DNA from: DATFQE01 sp035264445
GTDB lineage: Bacteria; Actinomycetota; Thermoleophilia; Gaiellales; Gaiellaceae
NCBI GenBank assembly: GCA_035264445.1
Contig: DATFQE010000269.1
Location: forward strand, 1 to 9,113
Direction of reading: 5' to 3'
DNA length: 9,113 nt
In this document: piece after piece, positions 1 to 6,263 of the stretch
Position numbering within the stretch: position 1 is the first letter of the stretch
Layout of the letters: each line of letters opens with the position of its first letter
Translations under genes and position numbers: made by a program
Notes under the pieces: generated by a model
Databases searched by the model: none
The model's input: the letters and a program-made list of their open reading frames with translations, nothing else
What the model was told of the DNA's origin: nothing

Positions 1-2
1 AC

Positions 3-350
3 CCAGATGACCGGCTCGGCCGGCGAGACCACGCGTGCGGGCATGGCTCCGACCGGGCCGCCGCCCTTCCAGTACCGGAGGACGAGCGTCTCGGCATGCT
101 GCCACGCGGGCACCTAGAGCAGCTCTCGCACGTCGTCGAGCCGGACGGTTCCTGGCGCTGGAAGGACGAGGACGAGCTGGAGACGGCAGTTCGGGTGGAC
201 TTCTTCACGCCGCCGGAGGCCGAGGCGATCCGCGGGGAGGGTGAGGCGGTCGTCGCCGAGTGGCCGTTCCCCACGGGGTGGGAGGACTGGCGGGCGGATC
301 CGACCTGGCCGCTTCCGACTCTTCCAGCCGACTGGGACCGGACCGACTAG
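3..350 (+). CDS. DUF402-family protein, C-terminal part (5' end outside window, possibly frameshifted)
   Basis: The frame ending in TAG at 348-350 is open to the left window edge. Its last ~60 residues look like the C-terminus of DUF402 proteins, the family that includes the hydrolase FomD and the nucleotide phosphatase Ntdp: WRWKDEDELE with its acidic KDEDE motif, then an alanine/glutamate-rich helix, then FPTGWEDW and a WPLPTLP tail. An ATG at 96 is in frame, but a start there would give only 84 residues and cut the domain. The residues encoded by 3-110 do not resemble the expected strand region before the acidic motif. In the +1 frame, 64-90 encodes FQYRRTSVS, which resembles the family's R-R-T segment, so a frameshift near 90-100 is possible. 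Function in this organism is unknown. It converges with the ROK gene and is probably unrelated to the sugar operon. Confidence 0.6.
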   Translation, partial: PDDRLGRRDHACGHGSDRAAALPVPEDERLGMLPRGHLEQLSHVVEPDGSWRWKDEDELETAVRVDFFTPPEAEAIRGEGEAVVAEWPFPTGWEDWRADPTWPLPTLPADWDRTD

Positions 351-352
351 CC

Positions 353-381
353 GTGTCCGGGGTCAGACCCTGGACGTGGCC
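353..381 (+). repeat. REP-like palindromic repeat, copy 1
   Basis: This 29-bp unit begins GTGTCCGGGGTCAGACCC and ends GGACGTGGCC. It matches the unit at 446-474 at 26 of 29 positions in the same orientation. The core is a near-perfect palindrome with 8-base arms around a single A, including one G-T wobble. It begins 3 bp after the DUF402 stop codon, between two convergent genes. A 1-base loop cannot form, so any hairpin must open to a wider loop. A repetitive extragenic palindrome or a protein-binding site are both possible. Confidence 0.6.
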
Positions 382-445
382 AACGGAGACGGTGATCTCG
401 CTTTGGCTCACGGGTTTCCGAGAGCGGGACACGTTCGCTTCAGGC

Positions 446-474
446 GTGTCTGGGGTCAGACCCCGGCCGTGGCC
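446..474 (+). repeat. REP-like palindromic repeat, copy 2
   Basis: This is the second copy of the 29-bp unit, starting 93 bp after the first, with core TGGGGTCAGACCCC. The three differences from copy 1 are at unit positions 6, 19 and 22. Two of them fall in the palindrome arms at non-paired positions, and each copy keeps exactly one wobble, so pairing is maintained overall. It lies 8 bp before the end of the convergent ROK gene. The 64 bp between the copies (382-445) show no other clear feature. Confidence 0.6.
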
Positions 475-481
475 GTTCGGG

Positions 482-1657
482 CTAGGCGGGCGCCGCGGTG
501 GCGCGGTTCTGGAAGACGTTGTCCAGGGCTGCTCGCCGGCCGACCGCCAGCGCGCCCGTCAGCACCGCGGCCTCGCCCAGCGACGAAACCTCGACGCGCG
601 GGGGATATGGGAGCCACTCGCGCAGCCGTTCGCGCACGGGCTCGAGCAGAAGGTCGCCGTTGGTTCCCAGCCCGCCGCCGAGGACGACCAGGGCCACGTC
701 GGCGACCGCGGCGATCGGGACGACGTGCAGGGCGATCCGGCGCGCCTCCTCGTCGACGATCCGCCGCGCCAGCGCGTCGCCCGCGCGGGCCGCGCCGAAG
801 ACGTCCCGCGGGTCGAATGGAGCCGCGACCGCTGTCGCGCCGTCGAACGACGATGCCAGCCCGCGGGCCACGTCCGAGAGCGCACCGGCGCAGGGGTCGA
901 TGTCGCCGTTGGCGGATCCGGCCGAGACGAGGTCGACCTCCCCGGCGGCGCCGTTGTGGCCCCGGTGGACCTCCCCGCCCAGAATCAGCCCCGCGCCGAG
1001 CCCCGTGCCGATGGACAGGAAGACGAAGTCGGAGAGCCCGCGCGCCACACCCAGCCACTGCTCGCCCACCGCAGCGAGGTTCGTGTCGTTGTCGACGATG
1101 ACCGGGACGCCGAGCCGCTCCGCGGCCGCGTCGGCGAAGTGCATCCCGTCGAGGCCCTCGACGCTGGTCAGTCCCACGACGCCCGTCGCCGTGTCGACGA
1201 CCGCGGGGACGCCGACCACCGCGGTGTCGATCAACGAGGCGGCCAACCCCGTCGAGTCGGCGAGCGAATCGCGCAGCGCGCCGAACGCTTCAAGGACCGC
1301 AGCCGCGTCCGCGCCGACCAGCTCTACGTCCTGGCGCGCCCGAACCTCGCCGCCGAGATCGCAGATCGCCCCGCGGAGGAAGCGGGCGCCGAGGTCGAGC
1401 CCGAGGACGAGCGCCGCTTCAGGCACCGGCTCGAAGAAAAGGGCGCCGTACCGAGGCCCGCCCGGGTCGTCCGCCGCCTCCCGCACGAGCCCCGCGTCGA
1501 GCAGCGACTGCAAGGCTTGCGAGACGGTCGGCTTCGAGATCCCGACGCGGCGCGAGATCTCGGCCCTCGAGACGGGAGCGCCGTCGCGGATGGCGTCGAG
1601 GACGGTGCGCTCGTTGAGGTCCTTCAGCAGCGGCGGAGTTGCCCGTGGAGACGCCAT
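482..1657 (-). CDS. ROK-family transcriptional regulator (winged-helix repressor)
   Basis: This 391-residue protein is probably the sugar-responsive repressor of the divergent operon. Residues about 13-62 form a winged helix-turn-helix with a recognition segment RAEISRRVGISKPTVSQAL at 31-49. Residues about 84-375 form the ROK fold: GLDLGARFLRGAICDL at 86-101, VDNDTN at 188-193, SIGTGLGAGL at 215-224 and an LGGGLG segment near the C-terminus. Length is normal for ROK repressors. The usual ExGH motif reads EVDL at 240-243, and the CxCGxxGC zinc cluster is absent, with a single Cys at 256. The fold is intact but the standard metal site is not. The ATG at 1657 (- strand) is preceded by only a weak purine stretch (GACGAG). 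The gene is divergent from the transporter operon with 139 bp between starts, the usual layout for a local regulator. The effector is unknown. Confidence 0.9.
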   Translation of the reverse strand: MASPRATPPLLKDLNERTVLDAIRDGAPVSRAEISRRVGISKPTVSQALQSLLDAGLVREAADDPGGPRYGALFFEPVPEAALVLGLDLGARFLRGAICDLGGEVRARQDVELVGADAAAVLEAFGALRDSLADSTGLAASLIDTAVVGVPAVVDTATGVVGLTSVEGLDGMHFADAAAERLGVPVIVDNDTNLAAVGEQWLGVARGLSDFVFLSIGTGLGAGLILGGEVHRGHNGAAGEVDLVSAGSANGDIDPCAGALSDVARGLASSFDGATAVAAPFDPRDVFGAARAGDALARRIVDEEARRIALHVVPIAAVADVALVVLGGGLGTNGDLLLEPVRERLREWLPYPPRVEVSSLGEAAVLTGALAVGRRAALDNVFQNRATAAPA

Positions 1658-1679
1658 CTCGTCAAGAAGTCTAACCGAA

Positions 1680-1695
1680 AGGCGTCGAACCGCCT
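1680..1695. repeat. short inverted repeat in the divergent control region
   Basis: AGGCG and CGCCT form 5-bp arms around a 6-base spacer TCGAAC. The element lies between the ROK start and the operon -35 box. It could be an operator half or a small hairpin in the ROK leader, but an element this short in GC-rich DNA may occur by chance. Confidence 0.3.
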
Positions 1696-1700
1696 ATGAC

Positions 1701-1730
1701 TTGACTTACGATCCGCTGCAGGCGTAGTGT
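1701..1730 (+). promoter_or_regulatory. sigma70-like promoter for the sugar operon
   Basis: TTGACT at 1701-1706 is followed by an 18-base spacer and TAGTGT at 1725-1730, a fair match to TTGACA-N17-TATAAT. The expected transcription start is near 1737, leaving a leader of about 60 bases before the binding-protein start. No comparably clear promoter is visible for the ROK gene on the other strand. Confidence 0.5.
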
Positions 1731-1734
1731 CCTC

Positions 1735-1755
1735 GTTCGGAAAGTTAACTAACCC
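1735..1755. promoter_or_regulatory. candidate ROK operator
   Basis: AAGTTAACTAACC (1742-1754) is conspicuously AT-rich for this window and contains the 8-bp palindrome AGTTAACT at 1743-1750. It sits a few bases downstream of the predicted -10 box, over the likely start of transcription, where a repressor would block it. A related string, AAGTCTAACC, occurs at 1667-1676 just upstream of the ROK start, sharing AAGT and CTAACC. This would fit autoregulation, since ROK repressors often bind AT-rich inverted repeats. Binding is inferred. Confidence 0.4.
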
Positions 1756-1759
1756 GTCG

Positions 1760-1796
1760 GGAGGGATTCCCGGACCATCCCCTCAGGAGGGATTCC
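1760..1796 (+). promoter_or_regulatory. duplicated Shine-Dalgarno block in the operon leader
   Basis: GGAGGGATTCC occurs twice, at 1760-1770 and 1786-1796. The second copy carries the ribosome binding site AGGAGG (1785-1790), 6 bases from the ATG at 1797, and fixes that start. ATCCC at 1777-1781 lies between them and could pair with GGGAT in either copy, 5 bp each. A role in translation control is possible but unproven. Confidence 0.45.
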
Positions 1797-3134
1797 ATGA
1801 GACGTGTGACGACGGCAGTCGTCCTCTCCGCAGCCGCCGTTCTTGCCCTCGTGCTCGCCGGCGTCGCATCCAGCTCGAAACCAGGCGCGAAGGCGCCGGC
1901 CGGCGGGACCAAGGCTTCGGCGACCACCCTGACCGTCTGGGTCGGGTGGAGCGCCCGCGAGCTCAAGGAGTTCAAGAAGGTCGTCGCCGAGTACGACAAG
2001 AAGAACTCCGACGTCGACGTCAAAGTCGTCGGCTCGATCAACGACGACAAGATCGTCGCGTCGCTCCGCGCCGGCCAGACCGCCGACGTGATCAGCTCGT
2101 TCACGTCGCAGAACGTCGGTGTGTTCTGCAAGCGCGGCGCGTGGGCCGATCTGAAGCCGTACCTCGACAAGGACAAGGTCGACCTGAACCAGTTCCCGGC
2201 GTCGACACGCCAGTACACCGAGTACAAGGGCTATCGCTGCGCCCTGCCGCTCTTGGCCGACGTGTACGGCTTCTACTACAACAAGAAGCTGCTGGCAGCC
2301 GCCGGCCTCAAGGGCCCGCCGAAGACGTTCGCCCAGCTGACCGCGTACGCGAAGAAGCTGACGAAGAAGAAGGCGAACGGCTCGTTGGACGTCGTCGGCT
2401 TCGTCCCGACGTTCGGCTTCTACCAGAACACGGCGGGGGCCTATCAGCCGCTCGTGGGCGCAAAGTACTTCGACGGCTCCGGCAAGTCGGCGCTCGGCAA
2501 GGACGCCAACTGGCAGAAGCTGTTGAAGTGGCAGAAGGGCTTGATCGACTGGTACGGCCACGGCAAGCTCGTGAAATGGCAGGCGGGCGCCGGTGACGAG
2601 TTCTCCGCCTCCCACGCGTTCGAGCGCGGGAAGCTGGCGATGATGATGGACGGCGAGTGGCGAGTCGCGTTCGTCGCGGCCGAGCACCCCGACCTTCGCT
2701 ACGGCACGGCTCCGATGCCGGTCATGGGCGCGGGCACGTACGGCGCCGGCTACATCAACGGCACCATCATCGGCATCCCCGAGCGGGGCAAGAACCGCGA
2801 CGAGGCCTGGAAGCTCGTCAAGTACCTGACGACGAACGACCACGCGCTCGCCACGTTCTCGAACGGGATCCGGAACGTTCCGTCGACCCGGACGTCGGCC
2901 CAGTCGAAGGAACTGAAGCCGGACAAGAACTTCGCGGTGTTCACGAAGATCTTCACGCACCCGAAGTCGGCGACGATCCCGATCACGCCGCTCGGCGCGG
3001 CGCACCTCGACACCTTCCAGTCCTTCCTGGCGAAATGGCAGTCGGGGAAGATCAGCGACCTCGCCGGCGGCCTCAAGAAAGTCGACGAGCAGATCGACGC
3101 GAAGATGAAGCGCGCCGGAGGCGGCCCTCCGTGA
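1797..3134 (+). CDS. extracellular sugar-binding protein of ABC transporter (family 1)
   Basis: This 445-residue protein is probably the receptor that captures the sugar outside the membrane and delivers it to the two permeases encoded next. Residues 1-24 are a signal peptide: RR, then a hydrophobic core rich in A, V and L. A low-complexity linker leads into the mature domain near residue 45. Family-1 features include LTVWVGWSA (45-53), the YKGYRCALPLLADVYGFYYN stretch (143-162) typical of the ligand-binding hinge region, and GIPERGKNRDEAWKLVKYL near the C-terminus. The lipobox position reads LAGVASS, with Val23 where lipoproteins have Cys. Cleavage after Ala24 by signal peptidase I is plausible. 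Cys111 and Cys148 are the only two cysteines visible in the mature part and could form a disulfide. It is the first gene of the operon; its stop overlaps the next start (GTGA). The ligand cannot be read from sequence. Confidence 0.93.
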   Translation: MRRVTTAVVLSAAAVLALVLAGVASSSKPGAKAPAGGTKASATTLTVWVGWSARELKEFKKVVAEYDKKNSDVDVKVVGSINDDKIVASLRAGQTADVISSFTSQNVGVFCKRGAWADLKPYLDKDKVDLNQFPASTRQYTEYKGYRCALPLLADVYGFYYNKKLLAAAGLKGPPKTFAQLTAYAKKLTKKKANGSLDVVGFVPTFGFYQNTAGAYQPLVGAKYFDGSGKSALGKDANWQKLLKWQKGLIDWYGHGKLVKWQAGAGDEFSASHAFERGKLAMMMDGEWRVAFVAAEHPDLRYGTAPMPVMGAGTYGAGYINGTIIGIPERGKNRDEAWKLVKYLTTNDHALATFSNGIRNVPSTRTSAQSKELKPDKNFAVFTKIFTHPKSATIPITPLGAAHLDTFQSFLAKWQSGKISDLAGGLKKVDEQIDAKMKRAGGGPP

Positions 3135-4141
3135 TCTCGGAGTCTGCAGCCGGGGCGGTTTCGGCCGCCCCGGCCGCAGCGCTGGCACGCCGGCGGGCGA
3201 AGCGGCGGGCGACCTGGCGCAGGCGCGGCGTCGTCCTGCTCTTCCTCAGCCCCTGGATCGTGGGCTTCTCCGTCTTCTTCGGCTATCCGCTCGTGATGAG
3301 CGCCTACCTCTCCTTCACCACCTACGACCTCCTCAGCTCGCCGCAGTGGGTCGGCCTCGGGAACTACCGCTACCTGTTCAGAGACGACCCGGAGATCTGG
3401 ACGGCCGTGAAGAACACGCTCTGGCTCGTCGCCGTCCTCGTCCCGCTGCAGGTGCTGTTCGCATTCGGCGTGGCGACGATGCTCGCCCGTGCGAAGACCG
3501 GGGTCGGCTTCTTCCGTACCGTCTTCTATCTGCCGGCGCTCGTGCCGCCCGTGGCCGCCACGCTCGGCTTCGTCTACATCCTCAACCCGGCGACCGGGCC
3601 GGTGAACACGATCCTCGACAAGCTGGGAATCGACGGGCCGCTCTGGTTCAACGACCCGGCCTGGGCGAAACCGTCGCTGACGCTGCTCGGGATCTGGGGG
3701 ATCGGCAACACGATGGTGATCTTCCTGGCCGCGATCCTCGACGTCCCGCGCCACCTGGCCGAATCGGCCGAGCTCGACGGCGCCGGGCCCTTCAGACGGA
3801 TGCGCTGGGTGACGCTGCCGACGATCAGCCCCGTGATCCTCTTCTCGGTCGTGATCGGCGTGATCGCGGCGATGCAGTACTTCACGCAGGCGTACGTGGC
3901 CGCGGCCGTCGCCGCGGGCCAGGCGTCACAGGCGGGGTCCGTGAGCACGCTCGAGCTGGGCTATCCCGAGGGCTCGACGATGTTCTACCCGATCCTCCTC
4001 TACTACAACGGGTTCCGCTTCTTCCAGATGGGCTACGCATCCGCGATGGCGATGCTGATGCTCGGTGTCGCCTTCCTGCTGACGCTGTTGATCCTCGGCC
4101 AGTCGCGCCGCTGGGTGCACTACCAGGGGGCGGCGCGGTGA
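3131..4141 (+). CDS. sugar ABC transporter permease, MalF/UgpA-type
   Basis: This is one of two membrane subunits forming the import channel, 336 residues. The frame is open further upstream, but that part overlaps the binding protein. The GTG at 3131 is chosen because it follows GGAGG (3117-3121) by 9 bases and gives a normal permease N-terminus. Residues 1-32 are an Ala/Arg-rich cytoplasmic tail. Membrane segments follow, the first near 34-56, with LSPWIVGFSVFFGYPL typical of MalF-like proteins. The EAA loop that contacts the ATPase is at about 209-235 (AESAELDGAG, then LPTISP), with Ser in place of the second usual Ala. It begins inside the stop codon of the binding-protein gene and ends inside the start codon of the second permease (GTGA both times), which implies coupled translation. 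Confidence 0.93.
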   Translation: MISESAAGAVSAAPAAALARRRAKRRATWRRRGVVLLFLSPWIVGFSVFFGYPLVMSAYLSFTTYDLLSSPQWVGLGNYRYLFRDDPEIWTAVKNTLWLVAVLVPLQVLFAFGVATMLARAKTGVGFFRTVFYLPALVPPVAATLGFVYILNPATGPVNTILDKLGIDGPLWFNDPAWAKPSLTLLGIWGIGNTMVIFLAAILDVPRHLAESAELDGAGPFRRMRWVTLPTISPVILFSVVIGVIAAMQYFTQAYVAAAVAAGQASQAGSVSTLELGYPEGSTMFYPILLYYNGFRFFQMGYASAMAMLMLGVAFLLTLLILGQSRRWVHYQGAAR

Positions 4142-5016
4142 GCGCGACCACCGTGGCGCCCGCCGCCCGCCGCAAGCCGCCGGCGGCCGTGCGCCGCCGC
4201 CGGTTCCTGGTCGCGGTCGCCGATCACAGTCTCCTGATCGCCGCTGCCGCGCTGTTCCTGGTGCCCGTCGTCTTCATCGTGCTGACGTCGCTGATGACGA
4301 CGAAGCAGGCCCTCTCGCCGCGCCTGTGGCCCGAGCCGTTCGCCTGGGGCAACTTCGTCGACGTCTTCCACAAGGCACCGCTGTGGCACTGGGCGTTCAA
4401 CTCGTTCGTCTACGCCGGCCTCGGGACGCTCGGGCTGCTGGTCTCCAGCATCCCCGTCGCCTACGCCTTCTCGCGCCTGCGCTGGCGCGGGCGGGACGGG
4501 GTCTTCCTGATCGTGCTGGTCGCGCTGATGCTGCCGCCGCAGGTCACGGTCGTCCCGCTCTACGTGATGTGGGCGAAGCTCGACCTCGTCGGCTCCCTCT
4601 GGCCGCTGATCATCCCGAACTGGTTCGGCGACGCGTTCGCGATCTTCCTCCTGCGCCAGTTCTTCCTGACGATCCCGCAGGAGTACATCGACGCGGCCCG
4701 CGTGGACGGCTGCGGTGAAATCCGCATCCTTCTGACCGTCGTCCTCCGCCTGGCAAAGCCCGCGATCGCGGCGGTGGCGCTCTTCTCGATCCTCTACACC
4801 TGGAACGACTTCTTCCTACCGCTCCTGTACCTGTCGGACAACCCGGACAACTGGGTCGCCTCGATCGGGCTCTCGCAGTTCCGCTCGCTCCACCAGGTGC
4901 AGTGGAACCTCGTGATGGCGGCGACGCTGCTCGTAATGCTGCCGGTGATCATCCTGTTCTTCCTCGCCCAGAAGGCGTTCGTCCAGGGCGTCACGCTGAC
5001 GGGGGTGAAGGGATGA
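4138..5016 (+). CDS. sugar ABC transporter permease, MalG/UgpE-type
   Basis: This is the second membrane subunit of the importer, 292 residues, a normal length for MalG-like permeases. The GTG at 4138 overlaps the previous stop as GTGA, with AGGGGG (4125-4130) upstream; the same frame stays open far upstream, but that part is antisense-like shadow inside the first permease gene. A basic N-terminal tail (residues 11-22) precedes a first membrane segment at about 31-51. ALMLPPQVTVVPLY at 129-142 and the EAA loop at about 182-208 (YIDAARVDGCG) identify the family. The loop ends VVLRLAKP, where most relatives have LP, so one conserved proline is Arg here. The C-terminus FVQGVTLTGVKG is the usual MalG-type ending. 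The stop overlaps the GH4 start as ATGA. Confidence 0.93.
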   Translation: MSATTVAPAARRKPPAAVRRRRFLVAVADHSLLIAAAALFLVPVVFIVLTSLMTTKQALSPRLWPEPFAWGNFVDVFHKAPLWHWAFNSFVYAGLGTLGLLVSSIPVAYAFSRLRWRGRDGVFLIVLVALMLPPQVTVVPLYVMWAKLDLVGSLWPLIIPNWFGDAFAIFLLRQFFLTIPQEYIDAARVDGCGEIRILLTVVLRLAKPAIAAVALFSILYTWNDFFLPLLYLSDNPDNWVASIGLSQFRSLHQVQWNLVMAATLLVMLPVIILFFLAQKAFVQGVTLTGVKG

Positions 5017-6263
5017 AGGTCGCGGTCATCGGCGGCGGCTCGACCTACACGCCCGAGCTCGTCTCGGGGCTCTCCCGGGAGCGCGACCGGATCGACGTCC
5101 GCGAGCTGGTGTTGCACGACATCGACGCGGAGCGGCGCGAGGTCGTGGGCGGGATGGCGGCGCGGATGCTCGACCGCCAGGGCTTCGACGGCCGCCTCAC
5201 CGTCACGGAGGACCTCGACCGCGCCGTCGACGGTGCCGACTTCGTCCTGATCCAGATCCGCGTCGGGGGCCAGGAGGCGCGGCTTTCGGACGAGACGCTG
5301 CCGCTCGCCTGCGGCTGTATCGGACAGGAGACGACCGGCGCGGGCGGGTTCGGGAAGGCATTGCGCACCGTGCCCGTCGTGCTGGAGATCGCCGAGCGCG
5401 TGCGCGAACGGGCCGCCGGCGGAGTGTGGATCGTCGACTTCACGAACCCGGTCGGGATCGTGACGCGCGCGCTCCTCGACGCCGGCCACCGCGCCGTCGG
5501 GCTCTGCAACGTCGCGATCAACTTCCAGCGCGACTCGGCCCGGCTGCTGGGGGTCGAGCCCGAGCGGGTGATCGTCGACCAGGTCGGCCTCAACCACCTC
5601 ACCTGGGTGCGGCGCCTCTGGGTCGACGGCTCCGACGTCCTGCCCGAGCTGATCGCCGAGCACGGTGAGTCGTTCGCCGAGCCGCTCGGCTTCCCGCCCC
5701 GGCTCCTGGAAGAACTCGGGGCGGTGCCGTCGTACTACCTGCGCTACTTCTACACCCACGACGCGATACTCGCGGAGCAGCTCGCGGGCGACGCCGTCCC
5801 CCGTGCCCAGACGGTGGCCGACATCGAACGCGAGCTGCTCGGCCTGTACCGCGACCCGACTCTCGACGAGAAGCCGCCGCTGCTCGAGCGGCGCGGCGGC
5901 GCGTACTACAGCGAGGCCGCCACGGGCTTGGTCTCCTCGCTCGCCTGCGGCGACGGCGTCGTGCATGTGGTGGACATCCGAAACGACGGGACGCTCGAGG
6001 GGCTGGCCGACGACGACGTGGTCGAGGTTCCTGCCCGCGTCGACGCGCACGGGACGCATCCAATGCCGCAGACACCGCTCGCGCCGGAGCTGCTCGGGCT
6101 CGTGCAGCACGTCGCCGCCTACGAACGTCTCGCCGTGGCGGCGGCGGTGACACGCGATCCCGCGGTCGCCCGCAAGGCGCTCCTCGCCCACCCGCTGATC
6201 GGGCAGATCGAGCAGGTCGACGAGCTCGTCGAGCGACTGCTCGCGGCGGGGGTGGCCACGTGA
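5013..6263 (+). CDS. glycoside hydrolase family 4, 6-phospho-beta-glucosidase-like
   Basis: GH4 enzymes cleave glycosides by an NAD- and metal-dependent oxidation-elimination route rather than ordinary acid/base hydrolysis. At 416 residues the length is normal. The Rossmann motif GGGSTYTP is at 7-14 and LHDID at 34-38. GQETTGAGG is at 104-112, TNPVG (substrate/metal Asn145) at 144-148, GLCN with expected metal ligand Cys165 at 163-166, and GLNH with expected metal ligand His195 at 192-195. SYYLRYFY at 240-247 carries the tyrosine expected as catalytic base. The motifs fit the 6-phospho-beta-glucosidase branch (LicH, BglT, ChbF) better than the alpha-glycosidase branches. ATG at 5013 follows GGGGG at 5001-5005. 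It sits in an ABC operon without PTS genes, so either the adjacent kinase supplies a phosphorylated substrate or this member takes unphosphorylated sugar. Confidence 0.9.
   Translation: MKVAVIGGGSTYTPELVSGLSRERDRIDVRELVLHDIDAERREVVGGMAARMLDRQGFDGRLTVTEDLDRAVDGADFVLIQIRVGGQEARLSDETLPLACGCIGQETTGAGGFGKALRTVPVVLEIAERVRERAAGGVWIVDFTNPVGIVTRALLDAGHRAVGLCNVAINFQRDSARLLGVEPERVIVDQVGLNHLTWVRRLWVDGSDVLPELIAEHGESFAEPLGFPPRLLEELGAVPSYYLRYFYTHDAILAEQLAGDAVPRAQTVADIERELLGLYRDPTLDEKPPLLERRGGAYYSEAATGLVSSLACGDGVVHVVDIRNDGTLEGLADDDVVEVPARVDAHGTHPMPQTPLAPELLGLVQHVAAYERLAVAAAVTRDPAVARKALLAHPLIGQIEQVDELVERLLAAGVAT

Noticed and set aside
96..350. ATG at 96 as the true start of a small 84-residue gene
   Set aside because: It begins inside the expected DUF402 domain, and no convincing ribosome binding site precedes it. 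Treated as the 3' end of a longer gene.
451..466. GGGGTCAGACCCC palindrome as an intrinsic terminator
   Set aside because: No run of T follows on either strand, and the palindrome has almost no loop. Kept as a repeat instead.
260..1699. Long + strand open frame (479 codons) opposite the ROK gene, and another in 498-1727
   Set aside because: Translations are Arg/Pro/Ser-rich without family motifs. The opposite strand encodes a full ROK protein. They are shadows of GC-biased codons.
1749..3188. Long - strand open frame (479 codons) opposite the binding protein
   Set aside because: It reads as low-complexity Arg/Val/Asp/Leu sequence with no recognisable domain, and the + strand gene has signal peptide and family motifs.
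4794..6191. Long - strand open frame opposite the GH4 gene, and a similar one at 7134-8297 opposite the ATPase
   Set aside because: Composition is that of an antisense shadow; no motifs, and the + strand proteins are complete and well conserved.
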